DNA of 39,740 nucleotides from Gammaproteobacteria bacterium (GCA_016179185.1 JACORW010000008.1:1-39740); one strand, 5' to 3'; numbered from the stretch's first letter, positions 26,538 through 36,269 are shown. Made by a program: numbers and translations. Notes: a model not told the origin generated them from the sequence alone.

Positions 26538-26807
26538 GTGCCGCTGCGATCCCTGGTGTTGATCAACAAACTGGGGCTGCACGCGCGCGCCGCCGCGAGT
26601 TTCGTCAAGGCGGCCGCGGCCTGTGAGTGCGACATCAGGGTCACCTGCAACGGCAAGACCGTGAACGGCAAGAGCATCATGGGCGTGATGATGCTCGCCG
26701 CCGCGAAGGGAACCGCCATCGAGGTGGCGGCGGAGGGGCCTGGCGCCGAGGCCGCGCTGGACGGCATCGAGGCGCTGGTATTGAATCGCTTCGGGGAGGA
26801 CGAATGA
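26538..26807 (+). CDS. ptsH: Phosphocarrier protein HPr
   Basis: An 89-residue HPr. With the GTG at 26538, His15 (LGLHARAA) and Ser46 (NGKSIMG) fall exactly at their standard numbers, which decides this start against the frame that opens at 26508 inside the EIIA gene. His15 accepts phosphate from EI. Ser46 is the HprK site, yet no hprK is in this cluster. It overlaps ptsI by four bases (ATGA, 26804-26807). Confidence 0.95.
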   Translation: MPLRSLVLINKLGLHARAAASFVKAAAACECDIRVTCNGKTVNGKSIMGVMMLAAAKGTAIEVAAEGPGAEAALDGIEALVLNRFGEDE

Positions 26808-28552
26808 CGCTTGCCCTGCATGGTCTCGGCATCTCGCGCGGCATCGCCATCGGCCCGGCGCACATCGTCGAGCGCGATCAACTCGACATACCCGAGTATG
26901 AGATCGACGCCGGACTGATCGACGACGAGATCGAGCGGCTCAAGGAAGCAGTAATGGCCGCCCAGGACCAGTTGCGCGCCATCCGCCGCCACGTCCCGGC
27001 CGCGGCGGCCACCGAGATCACGGCCTTGATTGACGCGCACCTGTTGATGCTGGATGACGCCGCGCTGATCCACGAGCCGCTGCGGCTGATCCGCGAACAG
27101 CGGCGCAACGCTGAGTGGGCGCTGAAGTCCCAGCGCGATGCGCTGGTGCGCGTGTTCGAAGAGATGGACGACTCCTATCTGCGCACGCGCCGCGACGATG
27201 TGGCGCACGTCGTAAACCGCATCCAGCGCATCCTGCTCAAACATTCCCCGCTGCGCCACGAACAGCCGGACAGTCGTCTCACGGGCTACATCATTTTCGC
27301 CGATGACCTGACGCCGGCGGACACCGTGCTGATGCAGCACCACGGCATCGCCGCGTTCGTGACCGAGTACGGTGGCCCGACCTCGCATACCTCGATCCTC
27401 GCGCGCAGCCTCGGCATTCCGGCCATCGTTGGCCTGCATCAGGCCCATGCCTACATCCGCGACGAGGAGCCGGTGATCGTGGACGGGACGCGCGGCGTCG
27501 TGCTCGCCGGCGCGGATCCGACCACGCTGGAGTTCTACCGCTCGCGTCGTGAACAGGATCAGCGCTATTACTCGGGGCTGATCCGGCTCAAGGACGCCAC
27601 GGCCCGCACACTTGACGGCGTGCGCATCGAGTTGCAAGCCAACGTCGAATTGCCGGCGGACTTCGACAATGTGCTGCGCGTGGGCGCGGACGGGATCGGG
27701 CTCTACCGCACCGAGTTCCTGTTCATGAATCGCGATGTGCCGCCGGACGAAGACGAGCAGTACCGGAACTACCTCGGAGCCGTGCAGGTATTGGGCCGAA
27801 TGCCTGTGACCATTCGCACCCTGGACCTGGGCGGCGACAAGGAGGCCGGCGATGCGGGCCGCCGCACGGGATCGCTCGCGGCCAATCCCGCGCTTGGATT
27901 GCGCGCCGTGCGGCTCTGTCTGAAGAAGCCGGCGCTGTTCCGCCCCCAGCTGCGCGCCATCCTGCGCGCCTCCGCTGCGGGCGACGTCCGCCTGATGATT
28001 CCCATGCTTTCCAACACCCAGGAAATGGAACAGGTGCTGGGATTGATCGACGAGATCCGGACCGAGCTGCGGGCGGAAGGCGCGGCGTTCAACCCGGACC
28101 TCCCGGTTGGCGGCATGATTGAGGTTCCGGCCGCCGCTGTGTGTGCGGATATCTTTGCCCGCCAGCTCGACTTCCTGTCCATCGGCACCAATGACCTGAT
28201 CCAGTACACGATGGCGATTGATCGGGTCAACGACGAGGTCAATTATCTCTATGACCCGCTGCATCCGGCCGTGCTTAGGCTGGTGCATGGGGTAATCGCC
28301 GCGGGCAGCGACGCCGGCATTCCGGTGGCCATGTGCGGCGAAATGGCGGGAGACGTGCGTTACGTGCGCCTGCTGCTGGCCCTGGGATTGCGCTGCTTCA
28401 GCGTGCACCCGGCGAGCCTGCTGGAGGTGAAGCAGATCATCATGGCAAGCGACCTGGGGGAACTCGGCAGCCTCGCGCAGCGCGCGCTGGCAGCAACCTG
28501 CGGCGCCGATGTGGGGGCCATAGTGGAGGAATACCGGCCCGTGGCCGCTTGA
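26804..28552 (+). CDS. ptsI: Phosphoenolpyruvate-protein phosphotransferase, enzyme I
   Basis: A 582-residue enzyme I that autophosphorylates from PEP and passes phosphate to HPr. The active His195 lies in GGPTSHTSILARSLG. The C-terminal PEP-binding barrel contains GLYRTEFLFMNR and GTNDLIQYTMAIDR. There is no N-terminal GAF domain, so it is the PtsI rather than the PtsP/EI-Ntr form, although the context suggests regulation rather than sugar uptake. It ends the rpoN-hpf-rapZ-PTS series and faces a convergent gene 19 bases away. Confidence 0.96.
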   Translation: MTLALHGLGISRGIAIGPAHIVERDQLDIPEYEIDAGLIDDEIERLKEAVMAAQDQLRAIRRHVPAAAATEITALIDAHLLMLDDAALIHEPLRLIREQRRNAEWALKSQRDALVRVFEEMDDSYLRTRRDDVAHVVNRIQRILLKHSPLRHEQPDSRLTGYIIFADDLTPADTVLMQHHGIAAFVTEYGGPTSHTSILARSLGIPAIVGLHQAHAYIRDEEPVIVDGTRGVVLAGADPTTLEFYRSRREQDQRYYSGLIRLKDATARTLDGVRIELQANVELPADFDNVLRVGADGIGLYRTEFLFMNRDVPPDEDEQYRNYLGAVQVLGRMPVTIRTLDLGGDKEAGDAGRRTGSLAANPALGLRAVRLCLKKPALFRPQLRAILRASAAGDVRLMIPMLSNTQEMEQVLGLIDEIRTELRAEGAAFNPDLPVGGMIEVPAAAVCADIFARQLDFLSIGTNDLIQYTMAIDRVNDEVNYLYDPLHPAVLRLVHGVIAAGSDAGIPVAMCGEMAGDVRYVRLLLALGLRCFSVHPASLLEVKQIIMASDLGELGSLAQRALAATCGADVGAIVEEYRPVAA

Positions 28553-28571
28553 TCAACAGGGCGCGGCGCTG

Positions 28572-28982
28572 CTACCAGCTGAAAATCACCCACTGCGGGA
28601 CCGCGATCTCGTCATAGATCTCGGACATGCGCGATTCCATGCGCCCGTCTCCGTCGCGATCCATCAGGTAATACGGTTTGCCCACCTTCGGCGTCACTCT
28701 CACCATGAACAGGCGCCCATTGGCCCGGTATTCATGCACGACGGCATCGCGCTGGCGCACAATGGTGATCTCGGGCTCGATCGGCTGGCCGTCTTCCAGG
28801 CGGGCCGGGAGCTCCGGTGGCGCGGGTTCCGCAGAGAAACCTTCCGCCGCCTCTTCGCCGGACAGCGGCACCTCCGGGGCGGCGGCTGCGGGTGACTCCT
28901 GCACCGTGGGCGGCGATTCCTGCGCCTGGACCACGCCGGGGGGCAATCCCAGCGACATCACCAACAACAGCGCTCGAGACAT
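28572..28982 (-). CDS. DUF2782-family exported protein
   Basis: A 136-residue secreted protein. The signal peptide ends about VVQAQ (residue 21). A Pro/Glu/Ala-rich linker leads to a conserved C-terminal domain with VRVTPKVGKPYYLMDRDGDG and the terminal VPQWVIFSW, which I recognise as DUF2782, a family found beside polA in Pseudomonas relatives. Function unknown; it is probably periplasmic. ATG 28982 has GGAAG six bases upstream. A longer start at 29045 overlaps the LOG gene stop (ATGA) but puts 21 residues in front of the signal sequence. Confidence 0.85.
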   Translation of the reverse strand: MSRALLLVMSLGLPPGVVQAQESPPTVQESPAAAAPEVPLSGEEAAEGFSAEPAPPELPARLEDGQPIEPEITIVRQRDAVVHEYRANGRLFMVRVTPKVGKPYYLMDRDGDGRMESRMSEIYDEIAVPQWVIFSW

Positions 28983-29008
28983 TTTCAGCTTCCGTGGTTT
29001 GGCTGCAA

Positions 29009-29033
29009 CCGGTTGATACAAAACCGGGTTTTG
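29009..29033. repeat. Overlapping palindromes between LOG gene and DUF2782 gene
   Basis: CCGGTT-N7-AACCGG (29009-29027) overlaps CAAAACCGGGTTTTG (29019-29033, perfect around a central G). The shared core at 29011-29026 recurs at 19670-19685 with one change. It lies just beyond the LOG gene stop, so it could act as an RNA hairpin between the two leftward genes. Confidence 0.55.
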
Positions 29034-29041
29034 CAGCACGC

Positions 29042-29758
29042 TCATAAATCCAGGATCGGGGCCTTGTCCGGCGCTCCGGGGGCAAGGCCGCGCTGCTCAT
29101 AATAACGGAAAATGGCCTCGACGACCTGCTGCGGCGTGTCCACGACAACAAACAAATCCATGTCCATCGGGCTGATCGTGGCGTGCGCGAGCAGTGCGTT
29201 GCGAAACCACTGCATCAGTCCGTTCCAGAACGGTTCGTGCACCAGGATAACGGGTATGCGGCGGCTCTTGCCGGTCTGGATCAGCGTCAGGATCTCGGCC
29301 AGTTCATCCAGCGTGCCGAACCCGCCGGGCAGTACGACGTAGGCGGAGGCGTACTTGACGAACATCACCTTGCGCGAAAAGAAATGCCGGAAATACAACG
29401 CCTCGTCCTGGAAGTGATTGGCGATCTGCTCCTGCGGCAACTGGATGTTCAGACCGATGCTCGCGGAACGACCGGCATAGGCGCCCTTGTTGAAGGCCTC
29501 CATCAGCCCGGGACCGCCGCCGGTAACGACGCTGAACCCGGCGTCCGAAACCAGCCGTCCAATCTCCTCTGCCAGCTTGTAGAATGGGCTCTCCGCCGGC
29601 AAGCGCGCGGAACCGAACATGCTGACCGACGGCTTGATGCGCGCCAGCCGCTCGAATCCCTCGACGAACTCGGCCATGATCTGGAACACCTTCCATGACT
29701 CGCGCGTGAGGTCCGGATCGCCGGCTGCGCGCGTACTGGAATTTCTCTTGTCTTTCAT
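29042..29758 (-). CDS. LOG-family Rossmann-fold protein (TIGR00730 type)
   Basis: A 238-residue protein with the lysine-decarboxylase-like/LOG fold. The nucleotide-binding motifs are VTGGGPGLMEA (78-88) and PGGFGTLDE (144-152), the signature of nucleoside 5'-monophosphate phosphoribohydrolases. Family members cleave AMP-like nucleotides or cytokinin ribotides; older annotations as lysine decarboxylase are not supported. The substrate here is unknown. It is divergent from polA with only 36 bases between, so the promoters must be close or shared. Confidence 0.9.
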   Translation of the reverse strand: MKDKRNSSTRAAGDPDLTRESWKVFQIMAEFVEGFERLARIKPSVSMFGSARLPAESPFYKLAEEIGRLVSDAGFSVVTGGGPGLMEAFNKGAYAGRSASIGLNIQLPQEQIANHFQDEALYFRHFFSRKVMFVKYASAYVVLPGGFGTLDELAEILTLIQTGKSRRIPVILVHEPFWNGLMQWFRNALLAHATISPMDMDLFVVVDTPQQVVEAIFRYYEQRGLAPGAPDKAPILDL

Positions 29759-29794
29759 TATGCCCCGCGATCTTCCTGCCCGAAGGCGATCCCG

Positions 29795-32491
29795 ATGAGC
29801 GCCCGCAAGAAGCTCGTGCTTGTGGACGGATCATATTATCTGTTCCGCGCTTTTTTCGCGCTCAAGGATCGCCTGAGCAATTCCGCGGGTGAGCCCACCG
29901 GCGCGATGTTCGGCGTCATGAACATGCTCAGGAAGCTGCTGGCCGATCAGCGTCCGGATTACTTCGCCGTGGTGTTTGACCCGAAGGGCGACACATTTCG
30001 AAACGAGATGTACGCGGCCTACAAGGCGAACCGCCCGGCCATCGATCCGGACCTTGCCGCCCAGATTGCGCCGTTGCAGGAGATCATCGCCGCACTGGGC
30101 CTGCCATTGCTGGTGATTGACGGGGTCGAGGCGGACGATGTGATCGCCACGCTGGCGCGGCGCGCGGCAGAACACGGGATTGAGACGCTAATCTCCACGG
30201 GCGACAAGGATCTCGCGCAGATCGTCACCGATGACATCCGGCTCATCAACACCATGACCGGCGTGGTACTGGACCCGGCAGGTGTGAAGGACAAGTACGG
30301 TGTCGCGCCGTCGCAGATCGTGGATTATCTGACCCTTGTGGGTGACGCCTCGGACAACGTCCCGGGCGTCACCGGCGTGGGCCCAAAGACCGCGGCCAAA
30401 TGGCTCGCCGAGTATGGAACCCTCGATCGCATCGTCGCAGAGGCGGACAACATCAGGGGCAGGATTGGCGAGAATCTGCGTGGCGCGATCCCGCTCCTGC
30501 CCCTGACCCGGCAACTGGTGACGCTGAAAACGGACGTCGGTCTCCCGGTACAACCCGAAAATCTGCTGCGCACGGCACCGGACGGCGCGCGCCTGCAACC
30601 GCTGCTGAGCCGCTATGAATTGCGCGGCTGGAGTGACGCTGCCGATCCGGCGCCTGCGCCACAGCCGGCCGCGACCGGACCCAACGCGGATTACGAGACC
30701 GTGCTTGACGTCAAGGCGCTCGAGAAATGGGTGGCGCGGCTCCGGGACGCCGATCTGATCGCCGTGGACACGGAGACCACCGGCCTCGACCCCATGACCG
30801 CGCGCCTCGTGGGGATTTCGTTTTGCGTGCACCCAGGCGCGGCTGCATACGTTCCCGTCGCCCACGACTACCCCGGGGCGCCACCGCAGTTGCCGGCAGC
30901 GCAGGCCCTGGAGCTGCTGCGTCCGGTGCTGGAAACAGAGCAGCCGGGGAAGCTGGGGCACAACCTCAAATATGACTTGAGTGTATTCGCCCGGCACGGC
31001 GTGTCGCTGTCCGGTCTCTGCCATGACTCGATGTTGCAGTCCTATGTTCTCGACAGCGCCGGATCGCGCCATGACATGGATTCGCTCGCTGAAAAGCGGC
31101 TGGGCCGCAGGACCATTCACTATGAGGACGTCACCGGCAGGGGGGCGCGCCAGATCCCGTTCAATCAGGTCGCCATCGACGCGGCCACGGCCTACGCGGC
31201 CGAGGACGCGGACGTGACATTGAGCCTGCATGAACGCCAGTGGCCGTTGTTGCTGGCGACCCCGGGATTGCGGGCGGTATACGAACAGCTGGAAATGCCG
31301 CTGGTGCCGGTCCTGTCACGGATGGAGCGCAACGGCGTCCGCATCGATTGCGACATGCTGCGCACCCAGGGGCTGGAGCTGGCGCGGCGCATGAGTGAGA
31401 TCGAGCGCCAGGCGCACGCCGCTGCCGGGCAGCCCTTCAACATCGGCTCGCCGAAACAGATCCAGCAGATCCTGTATGAAAAGATGAATCTGCCGGTGCG
31501 GGAAAAAACCTCGACGGGACAGCCGTCCACCGCCGAATCGGCGTTGCAGACGCTGGCCGAGGATCATGAACTGCCGCGCCTGATCCTTGATCACCGGATG
31601 CTCAGCAAGTTGAAATCCACCTACATCGATCGCCTGCCGGATCAGGTGAACCGGGACACGGGGCGCGTGCATACCTCCTATCATCAGGCCGTGGCGGCAA
31701 CCGGCCGGCTGTCCTCATCGGATCCGAACCTGCAGAACATCCCCATCCGCACATCCGAAGGGCGGCGGATCCGCCAGGCATTCGTGGCCGAGCCCGGCAA
31801 TGTGCTGGTGGCCGCCGATTACTCGCAGATCGAACTGCGCATCATGGCGCACGTGTCCGGCGACGCGCGCCTGGTGCAGGCCTTTGCCCGTGACGAGGAC
31901 GTGCACCGCCTAACGGCAGCGGAAGTCTTCGGCACTGAGCCGGAGGCGGTGACCGCGGAACAAAGACGGGCTGCCAAGGCCATCAATTTCGGGCTGATTT
32001 ACGGCATGAGCCCGTTCGGTCTGGCGCGCCAGCTCGGCATCGAGCGGGGCGCGGCAAAGGAATACGTGGACCGGTATTTCCAGCGCTATCCCGCGGTGCG
32101 CGAATTCATGGATCGCACCCGCAGAGACGCCCGTGACCGCGGCTACGTGGAAACCGTCTTCCACCGCAGGCTGTACCTGCCGGACATCAACGTCCGCGAC
32201 AGTGCGCGCCGGCAATACGCCGAGCGCACCGCGATCAACGCGCCGATGCAGGGTACGGCCGCCGACATCATCAAACGCGCGATGATCGACATAGATGCCA
32301 TGCTGCCGCGGCGCTTTCCCGGCACGCGCATGATCATGCAGGTGCACGACGAGCTCGTGTTCGAGACACCGGAACAGGACGCGGCGGCGCTGCGCGCGGC
32401 CGTGGCCGAAGTCATGTCCGGCGCGGCCCAATTGAGCGTGCCCCTGGCGGTGGACACCGGCGTCGGCCGCAACTGGGACGAGGCGCACTGA
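29795..32491 (+). CDS. polA: DNA polymerase I
   Basis: An 898-residue three-domain polymerase. A 5' nuclease is at about 1-285 (KLVLVDGSYYLFRAFFAL). A 3'-5' exonuclease (about 300-490) has its acidic motif VDTETTGLDP near 322 and the GHNLKYD motif intact, so proofreading is expected. The polymerase domain (about 520-898) has DYSQIELR near 674, KAINFGLIYG and HDELVFE near 850. It removes RNA primers and fills repair gaps. ATG 29795. Confidence 0.98.
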   Translation: MSARKKLVLVDGSYYLFRAFFALKDRLSNSAGEPTGAMFGVMNMLRKLLADQRPDYFAVVFDPKGDTFRNEMYAAYKANRPAIDPDLAAQIAPLQEIIAALGLPLLVIDGVEADDVIATLARRAAEHGIETLISTGDKDLAQIVTDDIRLINTMTGVVLDPAGVKDKYGVAPSQIVDYLTLVGDASDNVPGVTGVGPKTAAKWLAEYGTLDRIVAEADNIRGRIGENLRGAIPLLPLTRQLVTLKTDVGLPVQPENLLRTAPDGARLQPLLSRYELRGWSDAADPAPAPQPAATGPNADYETVLDVKALEKWVARLRDADLIAVDTETTGLDPMTARLVGISFCVHPGAAAYVPVAHDYPGAPPQLPAAQALELLRPVLETEQPGKLGHNLKYDLSVFARHGVSLSGLCHDSMLQSYVLDSAGSRHDMDSLAEKRLGRRTIHYEDVTGRGARQIPFNQVAIDAATAYAAEDADVTLSLHERQWPLLLATPGLRAVYEQLEMPLVPVLSRMERNGVRIDCDMLRTQGLELARRMSEIERQAHAAAGQPFNIGSPKQIQQILYEKMNLPVREKTSTGQPSTAESALQTLAEDHELPRLILDHRMLSKLKSTYIDRLPDQVNRDTGRVHTSYHQAVAATGRLSSSDPNLQNIPIRTSEGRRIRQAFVAEPGNVLVAADYSQIELRIMAHVSGDARLVQAFARDEDVHRLTAAEVFGTEPEAVTAEQRRAAKAINFGLIYGMSPFGLARQLGIERGAAKEYVDRYFQRYPAVREFMDRTRRDARDRGYVETVFHRRLYLPDINVRDSARRQYAERTAINAPMQGTAADIIKRAMIDIDAMLPRRFPGTRMIMQVHDELVFETPEQDAAALRAAVAEVMSGAAQLSVPLAVDTGVGRNWDEAH

Positions 32492-32616
32492 CTCCCCGCC
32501 GCCGCCGGGTCCGCGCTGGCCTTGCGCGCCGCCTGTGCTAACATCTCATCAGACCCGCTTCCCCAGGCAGCCGCGTTTCCGCGCCGTACCCCGATCCCGA
32601 TCCAAGGTCATTCCCA

Positions 32617-33357
32617 GTGGAATTGATCCCGGCCATCGACATCAAGGACGGCAAGTGCGTGCGCCTCAAGCAGGGCCGCATGGAGGCGGAAACCGTGTAC
32701 GGCGATCCGGTGCAGATGGCCGAGCGCTGGGTGAAGGCCGGCGCGCGGCGGCTGCATGTTGTGGATCTTAACGGCGCCGTGGACGGGCGCCCGGGCAACG
32801 CGGATATCATCCATTCCATCGCGGAAAAATACCGCCACATCGTCATCCAGGTCGGAGGCGGGATCCGCGACGAAGACACGATTCAGACCTATCTGGACGC
32901 GGGTGTAAATTTCGTCATCATCGGTACGCGCGCGGTGACCACGCCGCACTTCGTTTCCGACGTGTGCCTTGAGTTTCCGGGACATATCATCGTCGGCCTT
33001 GATGCCAGGGACGGCAAACTGGCCACCGAGGGCTGGTCCAAGCTCTCGCATCATGATGTGACGGACATGGCGCGCCGCTTTGAGGATGACGGCGTGGCCA
33101 GCATCGTTTATACCGACATCGGCCGCGACGGCATGCTGGCGAGCGTCAACATCGAGTCCACGGTTCGGCTGTGCCGTCACGTAAAGATACCGATCATCGC
33201 CTCCGGCGGGGTCCGCAATCTGGACGACATCAGGGCCTTGTGCGCCGCGGCCGGCGAAGGCATTGCCGGCGCCATTACGGGGCGCGCCATTTACGAGGGC
33301 ACGCTCGACTTCACCGAAGCGCAGGCGCTTGCCGACACGCTGTGCGCCGGTCACTGA
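32617..33357 (+). CDS. hisA: ProFAR isomerase HisA
   Basis: A 246-residue (beta-alpha)8 enzyme that opens the ribose of ProFAR to PRFAR in histidine synthesis. Catalytic Asp8 ([14 protein letters not shown]) and Asp129 (GLDARDG) are present. The start is GTG 32617; CCAAGG about 14 bases upstream is only a fair ribosome site. It heads the hisA-hisF-hisI-hisE-tatABC series. The 125-base gap after polA shows no recognisable terminator. Confidence 0.97.
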   Translation: MELIPAIDIKDGKCVRLKQGRMEAETVYGDPVQMAERWVKAGARRLHVVDLNGAVDGRPGNADIIHSIAEKYRHIVIQVGGGIRDEDTIQTYLDAGVNFVIIGTRAVTTPHFVSDVCLEFPGHIIVGLDARDGKLATEGWSKLSHHDVTDMARRFEDDGVASIVYTDIGRDGMLASVNIESTVRLCRHVKIPIIASGGVRNLDDIRALCAAAGEGIAGAITGRAIYEGTLDFTEAQALADTLCAGH

Positions 33358-33361
33358 TCCC

Positions 33362-34116
<755 letters not shown>

Positions 34117-34120
<4 letters not shown>

Positions 34121-34557
34121 AGCGCAAACCCACGCAGCGGAGCCGGACGAAAAAGCGCCTAGCGGCACCCGACTGGCTCGAATCAGTACACTGGGACAGG
34201 AACGGACTTGTTCCCGCCGTGGCGCAAGACGCTCATAGTGGGCGAGTGCTCACACTGGCGTGGATGAATCGCGCTGCCCTGTCATTGACCGTCGCCGAAG
34301 GGCGCGCGGTGTATTGGTCCCGGTCGCGACGACGCCTGTGGCGCAAGGGCGAAGAATCGGGTCACGCGCAATGGCTGGAAGAGCTGCGGCTCGACTGCGA
34401 TCGCGACGCAGTGCTGCTGCGGGTCCGGCAGGAATCCGGCATCGCCTGCCACACCGGCCGCGAGACATGCTTCTTTCTCCGCCTGGAGGGAGATTCGTGG
34501 CGCGAAGCGGATCCCGTGTTGATGTCTCCGGCTGCAATATATTCACGGAAAAAATAG
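34117..34557 (+). CDS. hisI: Phosphoribosyl-AMP cyclohydrolase HisI
   Basis: A 146-residue monofunctional cyclohydrolase opening the adenine ring of PR-AMP. Conserved features are [25 protein letters not shown], the metal-binding LDCDRD and [10 protein letters not shown]. It has a basic N-terminal extension of about 17 residues ([13 protein letters not shown]) not usual in the family. The GTG start overlaps the hisF stop. HisE is separate, as in Pseudomonas and unlike the enteric HisIE fusion. Confidence 0.96.
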
Positions 34558-34558
34558 G

Positions 34559-34891
34559 ATGGCCGGCATGACAGACGATATGCTGCAACAGCTGGGACGG
34601 TTGCTGGCGGAGCGGCGCAATGCCGATCCGGCCTCGTCCTATGTCGCGAGCCTGTATGCGGCCGGCGAGGACGCGATACTGAAGAAGATCGGTGAAGAGG
34701 CGGCCGAAGTACTGCTGGCGGGCAAGTCGGGCGACGCCGCGGCGCTGGTAAACGAGGTGGCCGACCTGTGGTTCCACTCGCTGGTGCTGCTGGCCGGCCG
34801 CGGGATCGGGCCGCAGGCCGTGCTGGACGAACTGCGCCGGCGGCAGGGCCGTTCCGGGCTGGACGAAAAGGCTGCGCGTTTGCGAAAGTAG
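34559..34891 (+). CDS. hisE: Phosphoribosyl-ATP pyrophosphatase HisE
   Basis: A 110-residue MazG-like alpha-helical enzyme hydrolysing PR-ATP to PR-AMP, the step before HisI. The metal-binding segment [17 protein letters not shown] and [14 protein letters not shown] are typical. ATG 34559 begins one base after the hisI stop; ATG 34568 is an alternative three codons in, and neither has a strong Shine-Dalgarno. Full length. Confidence 0.95.
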   Translation: MAGMTDDMLQQLGRLLAERRNADPASSYVASLYAAGEDAILKKIGEEAAEVLLAGKSGDAAALVNEVADLWFHSLVLLAGRGIGPQAVLDELRRRQGRSGLDEKAARLRK

Positions 34892-34919
34892 ACCAAATGC
34901 AGCGTGCTGGAGGCGTGAT

Positions 34920-35126
34920 ATGAATATCGGTATCTGGGAACTGGTGGTCATTCTGGTCATCGTGGCGCTGCTGTTCGGCACCAGGAAACTGGGCAGCATC
35001 GGCGTCGATGTCGGCAACGCGATTAAGGGGTTTCGGGCGGCAATGCGCGATGACAGCGCTGCGCAGTCCGGCACCGCTGCCCGCCCGCCGGAAAAAGATC
35101 CGGCACCAAAGGACCAGAGTTCCTGA
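34920..35126 (+). CDS. tatA: Twin-arginine translocase subunit TatA
   Basis: A 68-residue protein with an N-terminal transmembrane helix (about 4-20, GIWELVVILVIVALLFG), the FG hinge and an amphipathic helix (KLGSIGVDVGNAIKGFRAAM), then a charged tail. TatA rings form the passage for folded proteins. Strong GGAGG at 34909-34913, six bases before the ATG. A small hairpin with arms CCCGC/GCGGG lies in the gap before tatB (about 35131-35147). Confidence 0.96.
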   Translation: MNIGIWELVVILVIVALLFGTRKLGSIGVDVGNAIKGFRAAMRDDSAAQSGTAARPPEKDPAPKDQSS

Positions 35127-35156
35127 TCTCCCCGCGGTTTGCGCGGGACGGCTCCC

Positions 35157-35462
35157 ATGTTCGACATCGGATTCTGGGAACTGGCGGTACTCGCTGTCGT
35201 GGCGCTGCTTGTGGTCGGCCCGGAGCGCCTGCCGCAACTGGTTCGTGACGGCGGGCGCTGGCTGCGGGCGTTCAGGCGCTTCATCACCGAGACGCGCTTT
35301 GAAATCGAGCGTGAGCTGGACGCTGATGTCGCGCGCGATTTCAAACGCGGCCTTGCCGAGATGGACGAACTGATGCGCATCGCCCCCGATCGGGAACCGC
35401 CGACGAAATCCGTGCCGCCGGTTGCCGCGCCCGACCCGGATCCGCCGCCGCCCGGAACATGA
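35157..35462 (+). CDS. tatB: Twin-arginine translocase subunit TatB
   Basis: A 101-residue protein with the TatB opening MFDIGFWELAVLAVVALLVV, the GPERLP motif, an amphipathic helix and a Pro-rich tail (PPVAAPDPDPPPPGT). It forms the signal-peptide receptor with TatC. ATG 35157 matches the family start; an upstream in-frame ATG at 35139 adds six unrelated residues. It is short for a TatB. The stop overlaps tatC (ATGA, 35459-35462). Confidence 0.96.
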   Translation: MFDIGFWELAVLAVVALLVVGPERLPQLVRDGGRWLRAFRRFITETRFEIERELDADVARDFKRGLAEMDELMRIAPDREPPTKSVPPVAAPDPDPPPPGT

Positions 35463-36205
35463 CCGGCGCCGGTCCCCGGGATCGCGATCCGGAACTGCCG
35501 CTGATCGCGCATCTGATTGAACTGCGTGCCCGCCTGTTGCGTTGCCTCATCGTGCTGGCGGCGATTTTTCTGGCCATGGTGCCGTTCGCCAACGACATCT
35601 ATGCCGCCGTTGCGGGGCCGCTTCTCGCTAAATTGCCGGTCGGCAGCGCGATGATCGCCACCGAGGTGGCGGCGCCGTTTGTCGTTCCTTTCAAGTTGTG
35701 CCTGTTCGCGGCGCTTTTCGCCGCCATGCCCTTTGTCCTGTATCAGATCTGGGCTTTCGTCGCGCCGGGGCTTTATGACAATGAACGGCGGTTTGCGGTC
35801 CCGCTGCTCCTGACCAGCATCCTGCTGTTCTATGCAGGCCTTGCGTTCGCTTTCTTCGTGGTTTTTCCACTGATATTCGGGTTCTTCACCGCCGTGGCGC
35901 CCGAAGGCGTGGCGGTGATGACCGACATCGGTCGTTACCTCGACTTTGTGCTCAAGCTGTTTTTTGCCTTCGGCGTGGTGTTCGAAGTGCCCGTGGCCAC
36001 TGTGTTGCTGATTTGGACGGGGCTGATCTCCGCCGCGGCACTGGCGCGCGGCCGGCCGTACATCATTCTCGGGGCCTTTGCGCTGGGGGCGCTGCTGACG
36101 CCCGGCCCGGACGTCCTGTCGCAGATCCTGCTCGCGCTGCCGTTGTGGCTGTTATTCGAGATCGGGCTGTTTTTGGGGAGGCTCAAAGCGGAAAGCGGAA
36201 AGTGA
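35459..36205 (+). CDS. tatC: Twin-arginine translocase subunit TatC
   Basis: A 248-residue six-helix inner-membrane protein, receptor for twin-arginine signal peptides. Family features include LIAHLIELRARLLRCL at the N-terminus, YQIWAFVAPGLYDNERR in the first loops and ALLTPGPDVLSQ between the last helices. The C-terminal residues KAESGK and the stop codon are encoded inside a run of AAAGCGG-type heptamer repeats (36185-36212), so the tail may be set by the repeat. Confidence 0.97.
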   Translation: MTGAGPRDRDPELPLIAHLIELRARLLRCLIVLAAIFLAMVPFANDIYAAVAGPLLAKLPVGSAMIATEVAAPFVVPFKLCLFAALFAAMPFVLYQIWAFVAPGLYDNERRFAVPLLLTSILLFYAGLAFAFFVVFPLIFGFFTAVAPEGVAVMTDIGRYLDFVLKLFFAFGVVFEVPVATVLLIWTGLISAAALARGRPYIILGAFALGALLTPGPDVLSQILLALPLWLLFEIGLFLGRLKAESGK

Positions 36206-36212
36206 AAAGCAG
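36185..36212 (+). repeat. Heptamer repeats across the tatC stop codon
   Basis: Units AAAGCGG, AAAGCGG, AAAGTGA, AAAGCAG. The TGA in the third unit is the tatC stop. An inverted counterpart lies at 36238-36265. Confidence 0.7.
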
Positions 36213-36251
36213 CCGGAGCCCGACTGCACTTCGCCCCGCTTTTCGCTTTTT
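36202..36251. terminator. Candidate bidirectional terminator between tatC and C13 peptidase gene
   Basis: Arms GTGAAAAGC (36202-36210) and GCTTTTCGC (36238-36246) pair over 9 bp with one G-T wobble, and TTTTT follows on the plus strand (36247-36251). The loop is long (27 nt). The genes on both sides converge here, which fits termination. The arms are built from heptamer repeat units. Confidence 0.45.
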
Positions 36252-36265
36252 ACATTGTACTTTCA
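36238..36265 (+). repeat. Heptamer repeats before the C13 peptidase stop
   Basis: Units GCTTTTC, GCTTTTT, ACATTGT, ACTTTCA, inverted relative to 36185-36212 and ending five bases from the stop codon of the leftward peptidase gene. Confidence 0.65.
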
Positions 36266-36269
36266 CCCG

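Noticed and set aside
26021..28408. 795-codon open frame on the minus strand opposite the PTS genes
   Set aside because: It lies antisense to four well-recognised genes, with His/Arg/Gln-rich low-complexity translation and no ribosome site.
26804..28552. PtsP (EI-Ntr)
   Set aside because: No N-terminal GAF domain; the length matches plain enzyme I.
29042..29758. Lysine decarboxylase
   Set aside because: The PGGFGTLDE motif and length fit LOG/phosphoribohydrolase proteins; the decarboxylase label for this family is a legacy misannotation.
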